Assembly: GCA_964461765.1 (NCBI GenBank)
Contig: CAYWVS010000034.1
Location: 1-33,673 of the forward strand
From: JAVVUJ01 sp964461765
Lineage (GTDB): Bacteria > Bacillota > Clostridia > Peptostreptococcales > Anaerovoracaceae
DNA length: 33,673 nt
Direction: 5' to 3'
Shown: positions 26,017 through 33,612 of the stretch, one piece after another
Layout of the letters: each line of letters starts with the position of its first letter
Position numbering within the stretch: position 1 is the first letter of the stretch
The notes under the pieces: model-generated
The model's database searches: none
Told to the model about the DNA's origin: nothing
Seen by the model: the letters and a program-made list of their open reading frames with translations, nothing else
Translations under genes and position numbers: made by a program

Positions 26017-26067
26017 AGTAGAGGGAGAAACTAAAGTGTGAGCTGCTGAAAGAGCAGGAAAGAACCT

Positions 26068-26421
26068 ATGCATGAATATCCAATAACATTACAAATTATA
26101 AAAATTGCAGAGAAGCACGCGGCTGAGGCCGGTGCTTCTCATATTAAAACCATAAAGCTGGTGGTGGGTGACTATTCCGGCTTTGTAGGTGATTCCATCA
26201 AGATGTACTTTGATGAGATATCCAAGGGTACTGCCTGTGAAAATGCAGAGATTATCTTTGAGAGAGTGAAGCCTCTGGTAAAATGCAATCTTTGTGGACA
26301 TACCTTTGAAAGGAAGCTCATGAGCTTTGATTGCCCCATGGAAAACTGCCGGGGGCAAGGAGAACCCACGGAGATAGGCAAGGAATTTTATATATCATCT
26401 ATTGAAGTAGAGTCCGATTAA
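26068..26421 (+). CDS. hypA: Hydrogenase nickel-insertion protein HypA
   Basis: A 117-residue nickel and zinc metallochaperone that works with HypB to deliver nickel to EchE. Seen: the N-terminal MHE with the nickel-binding His2, the GDYSGF segment, and a zinc site of C73, C76, C89 and C94. The second pair is C-x4-C (CPMENC) instead of the usual C-x2-C, a local insertion. The gene ends before a hairpin at 26477-26515. AGGAAAG at 26056-26062 is a modest ribosome site. It follows echF by 51 nt and is likely part of the ech transcript. Confidence 0.88.
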   Translation: MHEYPITLQIIKIAEKHAAEAGASHIKTIKLVVGDYSGFVGDSIKMYFDEISKGTACENAEIIFERVKPLVKCNLCGHTFERKLMSFDCPMENCRGQGEPTEIGKEFYISSIEVESD

Positions 26422-26476
26422 TAGTTGATTATTTAGGAATTTATATAATGAATTATGAAATAGTTTATAGAAGAAC

Positions 26477-26515
26477 TTTGAACTGCCTTTATGTAAAGAT
26501 TTGAGCAGTTTCAAA
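26477..26515 (+). terminator. Hairpin between hypA and hypB (possible end of ech-hypA transcript)
   Basis: TTTGAACTGC (26477-26486) pairs with GCAGTTTCAAA (26505-26515) with one bulged base and an 18-nt loop. AT-rich sequence follows, with T-runs only further on. It is an imperfect terminator or attenuator. Confidence 0.5.
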
Positions 26516-26534
26516 ATTTATTTAAATAGTTATT

Positions 26535-26563
26535 TTTACATTTTTATATGGGAAGTTTATATA
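26535..26563 (+). promoter_or_regulatory. Candidate promoter of hypB
   Basis: TTTACA at 26535-26540, a 17-nt spacer and TATATA at 26558-26563. This would give a very short leader before hypB (start 26587) and a second transcription unit for hypB-hypF. Confidence 0.45.
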
Positions 26564-26586
26564 GGAATAAGAAAGAGGGTAAAGAC

Positions 26587-27294
26587 ATGCATGATGTGAG
26601 AAAAATCGATGTAATGGAAAATATCCATCAGGAAAATGACCATATCGCATATCATATGAACGAAGAACTGACGAGGAAAAATATCTGGGCTCTCAATGTG
26701 ATGGGTGCACCGGGGGTTGGTAAAACCACCACCTTAAAAAATATTATTTCCCAATTAAAAGACTTGAAACCTTATGTTATAGAAGGAGATATCGAATCCG
26801 ATATCGATACAAAGGATCTAAGAAATTTAGGAATTACAACCTTTCAAATTAATACCTTTGGAGCATGTCATTTAGATGCTCCCATGATTCATAACTCCGC
26901 TCAAAATATACCCTTTGACGAAGCAGGTGTTTTATTTATAGAGAATATCGGAAATTTGGTGTGTCCGGCAGAATTTACCATAGGGGAGCACGCCCTTATG
27001 CTGATTACATCTGTCACAGAGGGAAGTGATAAACCTTACAAGTATCCCTTGGCATTTGAAAAGGCAAATATTATTTTAATCAATAAATGTGATTTGATCC
27101 CTTATGTTAATTTTGATGAAGAATTTTTTATGAAGGGTGTCAAGGCTCTGAATAAAAATGCTCCTGTATTTAAGGTAAATGGAATGACCGGTGAAGGCTT
27201 TGAGCAGGTAACAAATTGGATAAAATCAAATCAAGAAAAAATGAATATTTTGGTGCATAGGCACAGCCACAGTCATGGTCACGGTCATGAATAA
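26587..27294 (+). CDS. hypB: Hydrogenase nickel-incorporation GTPase HypB with C-terminal His-rich tail
   Basis: A 235-residue SIMIBI-class GTPase. Seen: the P-loop GAPGVGKTT (about 40-48), GDIESDIDTKDL, the metal-binding CHLDA motif, ENIGNLVCP, and the NKCD guanine-specificity motif. It powers nickel transfer to the hydrogenase together with HypA. The N-terminal His-rich region or CXXCGC motif known from other HypB proteins is absent. A cluster of six histidines (HRHSHSHGHGHE) sits at the very C-terminus, likely for nickel storage. I start at ATG 26587 after AAAGAGGG. An upstream in-frame ATG at 26548 has no ribosome site. hypF starts inside the last codons. Confidence 0.92.
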   Translation: MHDVRKIDVMENIHQENDHIAYHMNEELTRKNIWALNVMGAPGVGKTTTLKNIISQLKDLKPYVIEGDIESDIDTKDLRNLGITTFQINTFGACHLDAPMIHNSAQNIPFDEAGVLFIENIGNLVCPAEFTIGEHALMLITSVTEGSDKPYKYPLAFEKANIILINKCDLIPYVNFDEEFFMKGVKALNKNAPVFKVNGMTGEGFEQVTNWIKSNQEKMNILVHRHSHSHGHGHE

Positions 27295-29668
27295 TATCAC
27301 TGTTCGCATTAAGATTTGGGGCATCGTACAAGGTGTAGGATTTAGACCCTTTGTAGCAAAGTTAGCGGACCAAATGAATATGAAGGGTGAAGTTCGAAAT
27401 GTGGGTGGCTTGGTAGTCATTGTTGTTACGGACAAGGAAGATATCATTCAAGAGTTTGTACAACAGATCAGATTGCAAAAGCCCTTACCGTCTGAAATCG
27501 TCCATATTAAAACAGAACAAATTAATACCATAAAATACGAAGGATTTTTAATATCAAATAGCAACGAAGAAATAAATTCAGTGGCAATGATACCTGCAGA
27601 TTTAGCCTTATGTCAGGATTGCCTTCAAGAATTATTTGAGGAAGGTAACCCACGATTTTCACATCCTTTTATCAGTTGCATGGTCTGTGGTCCCAGATAT
27701 TCCATCATCCATAAGCTTCCCTATGATCGAGATACTACGGCCATGGATGAATTTCCCATGTGCTCTTTTTGTCATGAGGAATATACTGACATTGAAAACA
27801 GACGATACCATGCCCAAACCATCTCATGCCATGATTGTGGACCAATCATAAAATATCAACTAAATCCAAACTCTTTTGAAGAAGTTGCCATGAGCTTTGG
27901 CATTATTGGTAGTAATGCACCTGAAAAGGTGCAAAATCAAGTCCAAGTACCCATTGGAATAGCCACTTCCTTGTTAAATGAGGGAAGGATTATTGCCTTA
28001 AAAGGGGTAGGTGGGTATCATCTACTGTGTGATCTCTTTCAGGATGAGGCTGTCAGTAAGCTGAGGTTTGTCAAAGGTCGTGAAGAAAAACCCTTTGCCA
28101 TTATGTTTAAGGATGTAGACCAGGTAAGGGAATATTGTTTGGTATCAGAGACAGAAGAACGATTGCTCATATCCTCTGCCCGTCCCATCGTTTTATTAGA
28201 GAGGAAAAAAGATCTAAGTCCGGAGGATGTCTTAAATTTTTCAAAGGAAACATGCAGGGGAAGTCGCTTTATAGGTGCATTTTTGCCAAGTGTGGGAATT
28301 CAGCACCTATTGATGGAACAGATAAGTCCTTTGATTGCAACCAGTGCCAATATTTCAGAGTTGCCCATTATAACGGATGATAATATGATGTTTAAATTCA
28401 TGGAAAATGAAGTGGGTATAGCAGCAGTATTTTATAATGACCGAAAAATCCTCGTGGGCTTAGATGACTCTGTAGTCCGTGTAATAGATGATCAACCTCA
28501 AATGATTCGGCGAAGCAAGGGTTATGCTCCCACCCCCATTCATATTTCCTTTCAGGAGGTGGATTCAGATCCTAGCAAGCTTGAAGAAGATCTTCAAGTT
28601 TTGGCAACAGGAGGGCATTTGAAGTCTGCATTTTCTTTAAGCAAGGGAAGCTTTGCCTATTTAAGCCAACATATTGGAGATTTAGACAGAAATGAATTTA
28701 TAGATATTTATCATCAAAACTATGAAAGAATGTGCTCCTTGTTTTCCATTCATCCAAAGCTTATTGTCTGTGACATGCACCCATTATATGCCACTACTGA
28801 TGTGGCTGAAAACTTATCGGATCAATTAAAGGTAAAGTATCTTCGTGTACAGCATCACCATGCACATGTGGCCTCGGTTATGGCGGAGCATAGCTTGCAG
28901 GATTGGGTCATCGGCGTGGTCTTTGACGGTACAGGTTATGGAGATGACGGAAATATCTGGGGAGGTGAGTTTCTTCTGTGCAAAGGTAAGGATTACAGAA
29001 GAATGGCTCATTTGGAATATGTAAAAATGCTGGGGGGAGACTCTTCCATGAAGGAAGGATGGAAATCCGCCATGTGTTATTACCATCATTACAATAATCA
29101 AAAGGAAGATGCTTTTACTAAAATCGACAGTTCGGGAAAAGCCCAATCGATTAAGGTTGATCTTTCTGACATTATGGAATTTACTCGAATTCAGGAAGAT
29201 CCAAACTGGACTTTGGTAAATGCTGCCTTAACCCACGGAGTAAACATTATAAAAAGCTCCAGCATGGGAAGGCTCTTTGATGCAGTAGCATCTCTTTTGG
29301 GAATCCATCATGTCAATCGATATGAAGGGGAATGTGCATCCATGTTGGAAAATGCAGCGGCAGAGGGCATGGAATCAGAGGATGCCCCTTTGGAAAAAAA
29401 GTTAGCTTTGAGTTTTCATATAAGAATAGCCGAAATGATACTAAATCAATGTCAACAAATAAAATCAGAAATCAGCGGTGAATTTCCTCTGAACCAAGTT
29501 GCATTATCCGGAGGGGTTTTTCAAAATAAGATTTTAATGGAAAAGACTTTGGAGCTTCTTCGTCAATCCGGCTTTGAAGTTTACTACAATGTTTCTGTAG
29601 GCCCTAACGACGGTGGAATCGCTCTGGGGCAAAATTATATAGGCATACATACCCTAAGGGAAGGGTAG
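27287..29668 (+). CDS. hypF: Carbamoyltransferase HypF (cyanide-ligand synthesis)
   Basis: A 793-residue maturation enzyme that turns carbamoyl phosphate and ATP into a thiocarbamate on the HypE C-terminal cysteine. Domains in order: acylphosphatase (GIVQGVGFRPFV, about 9-20), two Cys4 zinc fingers (CQDCLQELF with SCMVCGPRY; CSFCHEEY with SCHDCGP), a YrdC-like nucleotide domain (KGVGGYHLLCD, SARPIVLL), and a Kae1-like domain (HHHAHVASVM, FDGTGYGDDG). Length is normal. Start ATG 27287 is inside hypB's end (8-nt overlap), with no good Shine-Dalgarno, so translation is probably coupled to hypB; an ATG at 27275 is also in frame. Confidence 0.93.
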   Translation: MNNITVRIKIWGIVQGVGFRPFVAKLADQMNMKGEVRNVGGLVVIVVTDKEDIIQEFVQQIRLQKPLPSEIVHIKTEQINTIKYEGFLISNSNEEINSVAMIPADLALCQDCLQELFEEGNPRFSHPFISCMVCGPRYSIIHKLPYDRDTTAMDEFPMCSFCHEEYTDIENRRYHAQTISCHDCGPIIKYQLNPNSFEEVAMSFGIIGSNAPEKVQNQVQVPIGIATSLLNEGRIIALKGVGGYHLLCDLFQDEAVSKLRFVKGREEKPFAIMFKDVDQVREYCLVSETEERLLISSARPIVLLERKKDLSPEDVLNFSKETCRGSRFIGAFLPSVGIQHLLMEQISPLIATSANISELPIITDDNMMFKFMENEVGIAAVFYNDRKILVGLDDSVVRVIDDQPQMIRRSKGYAPTPIHISFQEVDSDPSKLEEDLQVLATGGHLKSAFSLSKGSFAYLSQHIGDLDRNEFIDIYHQNYERMCSLFSIHPKLIVCDMHPLYATTDVAENLSDQLKVKYLRVQHHHAHVASVMAEHSLQDWVIGVVFDGTGYGDDGNIWGGEFLLCKGKDYRRMAHLEYVKMLGGDSSMKEGWKSAMCYYHHYNNQKEDAFTKIDSSGKAQSIKVDLSDIMEFTRIQEDPNWTLVNAALTHGVNIIKSSSMGRLFDAVASLLGIHHVNRYEGECASMLENAAAEGMESEDAPLEKKLALSFHIRIAEMILNQCQQIKSEISGEFPLNQVALSGGVFQNKILMEKTLELLRQSGFEVYYNVSVGPNDGGIALGQNYIGIHTLREG

Positions 29669-29708
29669 AGTACCGTTTCTTTGAATACTTTTCCAATATT
29701 TGACCAAA

Positions 29709-29733
29709 CTAAAGGTAAATTACCTTTAGGAGG
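29709..29733 (+). promoter_or_regulatory. Perfect inverted repeat reaching into a Shine-Dalgarno site
   Basis: CTAAAGGTAA (29709-29718) and TTACCTTTAG (29720-29729) are exact inverted copies around one base. The right arm ends in the first two bases of AGGAGG (29728-29733), the ribosome site of the next gene. As RNA it could form an 8-bp hairpin that limits translation; as DNA it could be an operator. Confidence 0.6.
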
Positions 29734-29740
29734 TCGGCAC

Positions 29741-30361
29741 ATGAATACTTATAAAAGAATCCCCAGACATATCGGTGTAATCCCGGATGGTAACCGCAGA
29801 TGGGCTGTAAATAAGGGTATGGAAAAAAAGGACGGCTATTATTATGGCATTGATCCCGGCTTTCGGCTCTTTAAGCTATGCAAGGATTTAGGAGTGGAAG
29901 AGCTCACCCTTTATGGATTTACCACAGATAATACTAAACGACCCTCCTCGCAAAAACATGCTTTTCAACAAGCATGTATCGATGCAGTCATGGATTTAAC
30001 AAAGGAGGATGCTTCGTTATTGGTAATTGGAAATACTGCTTCTCCATCTTTTCCAAAGGCACTATTACCCTTTACCAAGCGGGTTCCTTTTGGCTCAGGA
30101 AAGATGAAGGTGAATTTTTTAGTGAACTATGGATGGGATTGGGATATCCGTCACAATAATGGATTGGCCTCTCAAGATATTTCCAGAATAGATTTAATTA
30201 TACGATGGGGAGGCCGATGCAGGCTTAGTGGTTTTTTGCCTATACAGTCTGTTTATGCGGACATGTACGTTCTGGAAGAGTTGTGGCCGGACTTTACACC
30301 GGAACAATTTTATAAGGCCTTGGATTGGTATCAAGGTCAAGATATAACATTGGGAGGATAA
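29741..30361 (+). CDS. Divergent cis-prenyltransferase (UppS-family) homologue in the hyp cluster
   Basis: A 206-residue member of the undecaprenyl diphosphate synthase family, shorter than the usual 230-250. Kept: HIGVIPDGNRRWA with the catalytic aspartate (D16), LTLYGFTTDNTKRP, NYGWDWDI, DLIIR, and WPDFTPEQFYKAL. Changed against E. coli UppS: the FGHKAG histidine is replaced by YGIDPG, RTGGEHRISNF becomes RWGGRCRLSGF (glutamate lost, second arginine and serine kept), and AYAELYF becomes VYADMYV (glutamate to aspartate). The stretch between the NYG motif and DLIIR is cut to about 16 residues. Activity may be altered or lost. AGGAGG at 29728-29733 sets ATG 29741. It follows hypF by 72 nt. Confidence 0.75.
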   Translation: MNTYKRIPRHIGVIPDGNRRWAVNKGMEKKDGYYYGIDPGFRLFKLCKDLGVEELTLYGFTTDNTKRPSSQKHAFQQACIDAVMDLTKEDASLLVIGNTASPSFPKALLPFTKRVPFGSGKMKVNFLVNYGWDWDIRHNNGLASQDISRIDLIIRWGGRCRLSGFLPIQSVYADMYVLEELWPDFTPEQFYKALDWYQGQDITLGG

Positions 30362-30365
30362 AGAA

Positions 30366-30390
30366 AAGTGAGCATAGTTTTAGCTCACTT
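30366..30390 (-). terminator. Terminator between convergent UppS-like and XRE genes
   Basis: AAGTGAGC (30366-30373) pairs with GCTCACTT (30383-30390). On the minus strand it is followed by TTCTTTA, so it best serves the XRE gene; it may be bidirectional. Confidence 0.65.
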
Positions 30391-30397
30391 AAAGAAT

Positions 30398-30742
30398 TTA
30401 CTTTTTCTTTTTCTGACTTTGATGAGAAACAAATTTAACTGTATCCAAAATGAATTCTTTCTCACTGATATTCATTTTGCATAAATAACTGTCTATTTTT
30501 TTGGTCAATGGGTCTTCAAATGTCTGTATTTCAGTCTTCATATTAAATAAATCTTCAAACTCAATTTGCAAGGAATTTACAAGTTTCTCTAAGGTTCTTA
30601 AAGTAACATTTTTTTCCCCACGTTCTATAGCGGATAGATGAACAGGGTTTAACTCTGAGATAAACGCCAATTCTTCAATGCTGTATGAATTTGAGATTCT
30701 ATACCTTCGAATATTAGCACCGATTTCTTCTTGTATATTAAT
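30398..30742 (-). CDS. XRE-family HTH transcriptional regulator (non-canonical start)
   Basis: A DNA-binding regulator of about 114 residues. Seen: an XRE helix-turn-helix beginning IGANIRRYRISNSYSIEELA, then SELNPVHLSAIERGEKNVTLRTL, then LQIEFEDLF, followed by a C-terminal helical region and a lysine tail. A full anti-SD match GGAGGTGAT lies at 30747-30755 (minus strand) with no ATG, GTG or TTG at proper distance. ATT codons at 30745 and 30742 are the best-placed starts. A frame from TTG 30844 adds 34 hydrophobic residues without a ribosome site and is rejected. The gene splits hypABF from hypCDE and is divergent from hypC, so control of the hyp genes is plausible but unproven. Confidence 0.72.
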   Translation of the reverse strand: MNIQEEIGANIRRYRISNSYSIEELAFISELNPVHLSAIERGEKNVTLRTLEKLVNSLQIEFEDLFNMKTEIQTFEDPLTKKIDSYLCKMNISEKEFILDTVKFVSHQSQKKKK

Positions 30743-30755
30743 AATAATCACCTCC

Positions 30756-31271
30756 AAAAGCACAACTAACAAGTAAGTCAAATCTTCGAAAAAAATCGTT
30801 TTTATCCATCGTAATAAGAATATATATTTTAAAAAACTTTTCAAACACTTTTAAATTTTAAGTAAACTTATGTCTATAATATAGGAAAATATTGGATTAT
30901 TATTTCTTAGAATTTAATGATATTAAGGGTTACGGAAGGATTCTATTTCAATGGTATTACCGAATCCTCTGATAAACCTTTTTGATAATAATGAGCATTA
31001 AAATAATAAAAATATATTTTCTATTAAAGTAATATTTCTAATTTAATATTAAAATTTTATAAGTTATTTTTCAACATAAATTTGAAAAATAAGCAAGAGA
31101 TTATATCTTAAATATTAAAATAATAATTGTTTATTTTATTTGTATTATTTCTTTTGACAATATTTCCTATGCTTTAAAGTAAGATAATACTATACAGGAA
31201 AGCTTATTTTTGTTAAGATAGATATATAAAATTTTTAAATCAGGTTAATAAAATAAACGAGGAGAGACTTT
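30756..31271. promoter_or_regulatory. Long AT-rich space between XRE and hypC
   Basis: About 500 nt with no gene that I can see. It holds an imperfect hairpin with a T-run (30928-30974), a TATAAT at 30875-30880 without a good -35, and a TTGACA at 31154-31159 whose -10 is unclear. The promoters of both XRE and hypC should be here. Confidence 0.55.
30928..30974 (+). terminator. Imperfect hairpin with T-run upstream of hypC
   Basis: AGGATTC (30937-30943) pairs with GAATCCT (30962-30968), with outer GGTT (30928-30931)/AACC possible across internal loops. A TTTTTG stretch follows. It may be a terminator or attenuator in the hypC leader. Confidence 0.35.
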
Positions 31272-31487
31272 ATGTGTATTGCTATGCCGGGGCAGATTAT
31301 TTCCTTAGAGGGAAACAATGCCACCGCAGATTTTAATGGGAATATATTAAATATTAATATTGGTATGGTAGACGCATCCATCGGAGATTACGTTTTGGTA
31401 CATGCCGGTTGTGCCATCGAGGTTATGGAGAAAGACAAAGCTGTGGAGCTGATAGAACTCTTTGACGAATTGGATCAGCTATCATGA
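31272..31487 (+). CDS. hypC: Hydrogenase maturation chaperone HypC
   Basis: A 71-residue chaperone that pairs with HypD to hold and build the Fe(CN)2CO unit and then binds the hydrogenase large subunit. Seen: the N-terminal MCIAMPGQI with the essential Cys2, an OB-like beta barrel through GDYVLVHAGCAIEVM, and a helical C-terminus. GAGGAGAG at 31259-31266 sets the start. The stop overlaps the hypD start by 4 nt (ATGA), so the pair is translationally coupled. The promoter lies in the long AT-rich space upstream. Confidence 0.92.
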   Translation: MCIAMPGQIISLEGNNATADFNGNILNINIGMVDASIGDYVLVHAGCAIEVMEKDKAVELIELFDELDQLS

Positions 31488-32539
31488 AGATGGAAGAGGC
31501 AGTAAAATTTCTAAGGGAATATGATGGAGAAAAGTTAAAGTTTATGGAGGTCTGCGGTTCTCATACTGCAGCTATTTTTAAGAGTGGAATACGAGAACTT
31601 TTATCTTCTAAAATTCAACTGATTTCCGGTCCCGGTTGTCCCGTCTGCGTCACACCCACCGCATATATTGATAAATGTATAGAATATGCACAGAAAGAAG
31701 GTCATGTACTTATGACCTTTGGCGACATGATGAAGGTTCCCGGAAGTAAGGGAACTCTTACTGATGCAAAAGCCCGGGGTGGTAGGGTAGAAATGATGTA
31801 TGCGCCGGAAGAAGTGGTAAAAAGAGCCATAGAAAATCCACATGTCATCTACGTATTGGCTGCTGTAGGGTTTGAGACCACGGCTCCGGTTCATGCGCTG
31901 GCTTTGGAAGAAGCCATTAGCAGAGGGATAAAGAATATTAAACTTCTGACGGCATTAAAAACCATTCTTCCGGCCTTGGAAATGATCTGTAAGGATGAAG
32001 CACAGATTGACGGCTTTATTTGTCCCGGTCATGTGAGCGTCATTGTGGGCAGCAAATCTTTTGAAAAAATGGCTTTTCAATTTAAAAAACCTTTTGTAGT
32101 CACTGGATTTGAGCCTGAACATATATTGGCAGGCGTATTTGCACTGACTAAGATGGCACAAAGTACAGAGGAAAGGGAACTTGTAAGAAACCTATACCCC
32201 AATGTAGTAAAACCTGAGGGTAATCAAAAAGCCCTTTCTATTATTCATAAATATTTTAAACCAGGAACCGCTACTTGGCGAGGTCTGGGAGCACTGGAAG
32301 ACTCGGGGTATTATTTGCGAGAAGAATTCAGAGAGTATGATGCCGGAAGCTATGGTCTGGAAGGGGATTCGGCTTTACCGGAAAGCTGTAAATGCAACGA
32401 TGTAATCTTGGGGAGAATGGCTCCCGGGGATTGTCCTTTATTTGGGAAAAGCTGTAATCCATCTAAGCCTTGTGGACCTTGTATGGTTTCTCCTGAAGGT
32501 GCTTGTGGCATTTGGTTTAGAAACGGAGGGTATCGATGA
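31484..32539 (+). CDS. hypD: Hydrogenase maturation iron-sulfur protein HypD
   Basis: A 351-residue scaffold that, with HypC, accepts the cyanide and carbonyl ligands on iron. Seen: EVCGSHT, ISGPGCPVCVTP, FGDMMKVPGS, GFETTAP, FICPGHVSVIVG, GTATWRGLG, and the C-terminal [4Fe-4S] ligand region with CKCNDV, CPLFGKSC, CGPCMVSPEGAC. All expected cysteines appear to be present and the length is standard. The start overlaps hypC by 4 nt and the end overlaps hypE by 4 nt, a tight three-gene unit. The Shine-Dalgarno lies within hypC and is weak, so coupling is likely. Confidence 0.94.
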   Translation: MKMEEAVKFLREYDGEKLKFMEVCGSHTAAIFKSGIRELLSSKIQLISGPGCPVCVTPTAYIDKCIEYAQKEGHVLMTFGDMMKVPGSKGTLTDAKARGGRVEMMYAPEEVVKRAIENPHVIYVLAAVGFETTAPVHALALEEAISRGIKNIKLLTALKTILPALEMICKDEAQIDGFICPGHVSVIVGSKSFEKMAFQFKKPFVVTGFEPEHILAGVFALTKMAQSTEERELVRNLYPNVVKPEGNQKALSIIHKYFKPGTATWRGLGALEDSGYYLREEFREYDAGSYGLEGDSALPESCKCNDVILGRMAPGDCPLFGKSCNPSKPCGPCMVSPEGACGIWFRNGGYR

Positions 32540-33519
32540 TTATTAACATGTCTCACGGCAGCGGCGGAAAGGCCTCTGAAGAATTGATGGAAAATATATT
32601 CGGTAAATATTTTTCCAACGAAATTTTAAATAAGATGGAAGATGGAGCCGTTTTAAATATCACCGGAAAAATCGCCTTTAGTACAGATTCCTTTGTGGTA
32701 AATCCTATGGTTTTTCCCGGAGGGGATATTGGAAAGCTGTCCATTTGCGGAACAGTTAACGATCTTCTGATGATGGGTGCAAAACCTGCATATATCTCCT
32801 GTGGTTTTATCTTAGAAGAGGGTCTGGAAATTTCTCTTTTGGAAAAAATCGTAGCATCCATGGCTCAGGCTGCAAAGGATGCCGGTGTGCAAATTGTAGC
32901 AGGAGATACAAAGGTCGTGGAGGGAAACGGGGGCTTGTATATCAATACCTCGGGCATTGGAGAAATTCCACAGGAAAGGAATGTGAGCTCTGCCAATTGT
33001 AACCTGGGAGACAGTGTTCTTTTATCTGGAAACTTGGGAGATCATCATGCTTGCATTTTAAGTCAACGAATGGGTATTCATAATCATATTTCCAGTGATT
33101 GTGCTTGTCTCAGGGACTTGGTAGAGGTACTTTTTAATCATGGCATAGAAGTAAAGGTGATGAGAGATGTTACCAGAGGTGGCTTGGCAACCATTTTAAA
33201 TGAAATTGCAGTATCCTCCCGATGCTCCATCCAGCTTCAGGAGCAGTCCATCCCTGTGGATGGGGAGGTAAAAGGCTTTTGCGATATCTTAGGTTTAGAC
33301 CCTCTCTATATGGGAAATGAAGGTAAGATGATTGCAGTGGTGAGCAAAGCAGATGAAGAGCAAGCCTTGGAGCTTATGAAAAAAACAGCTTTTGGAGCAA
33401 ATGCTTGCAAAATCGGGGAGGTGGTTTCTTCGGGGGATCCTGTGACCATGCGTACACGCTTGGGAGGAATACGGAAGATTGATGTCCTGTATGGAGAAGG
33501 ACTTCCTAGAATTTGCTAA
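32536..33519 (+). CDS. hypE: Hydrogenase maturation protein HypE (carbamoyl dehydratase)
   Basis: A 327-residue PurM-like ATPase that dehydrates the thiocarbamate carried on its own C-terminal cysteine to thiocyanate, giving the cyanide ligand for the active-site iron. Seen: SHGSGGKASEELM, FSTDSFVVNP, the ATP-binding GDIGKLSICGTVNDLLMMGA, VAGDTKVVE, MRDVTRGGLATILNE, and the terminal PRIC whose last cysteine is the acceptor from HypF. GGAGGG at 32525-32530 lies inside hypD, and ATG overlaps the hypD stop by 4 nt. A hairpin at 33548-33580 ends the unit. Confidence 0.94.
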   Translation: MIINMSHGSGGKASEELMENIFGKYFSNEILNKMEDGAVLNITGKIAFSTDSFVVNPMVFPGGDIGKLSICGTVNDLLMMGAKPAYISCGFILEEGLEISLLEKIVASMAQAAKDAGVQIVAGDTKVVEGNGGLYINTSGIGEIPQERNVSSANCNLGDSVLLSGNLGDHHACILSQRMGIHNHISSDCACLRDLVEVLFNHGIEVKVMRDVTRGGLATILNEIAVSSRCSIQLQEQSIPVDGEVKGFCDILGLDPLYMGNEGKMIAVVSKADEEQALELMKKTAFGANACKIGEVVSSGDPVTMRTRLGGIRKIDVLYGEGLPRIC

Positions 33520-33547
33520 TTTTATAGAAACAGTATGGAATTGGAAA

Positions 33548-33580
33548 AAATAGTATTTTTTAATTTCGAAAATACTATTT
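33548..33580 (+). terminator. Terminator after hypE
   Basis: AAATAGTATTTT (33548-33559) pairs with AAAATACTATTT (33569-33580), a 12-bp stem with a 9-nt loop, followed by GACTTTTACC. Its last bases overlap the -35 of the next promoter. Confidence 0.65.
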
Positions 33581-33607
33581 GACTTTTACCTTTGGATTCA
33601 ATATAAT
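33579..33607 (+). promoter_or_regulatory. Strong sigma-A promoter for an RNA gene
   Basis: TTGACT at 33579-33584, a 17-nt spacer and a perfect TATAAT at 33602-33607. No ribosome site or start codon follows within the window, which fits a structural RNA. Confidence 0.75.
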
Positions 33608-33612
33608 AAATA

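Noticed and set aside
28135..28380. Overlapping plus-strand frame of 81 codons in hypF
   Set aside because: It is in another frame of a conserved HypF domain, with no start signal or recognisable motif.
30743..30844. Membrane-anchored form of the XRE regulator from TTG 30844
   Set aside because: No Shine-Dalgarno upstream; a full anti-SD match lies just before the HTH domain instead.
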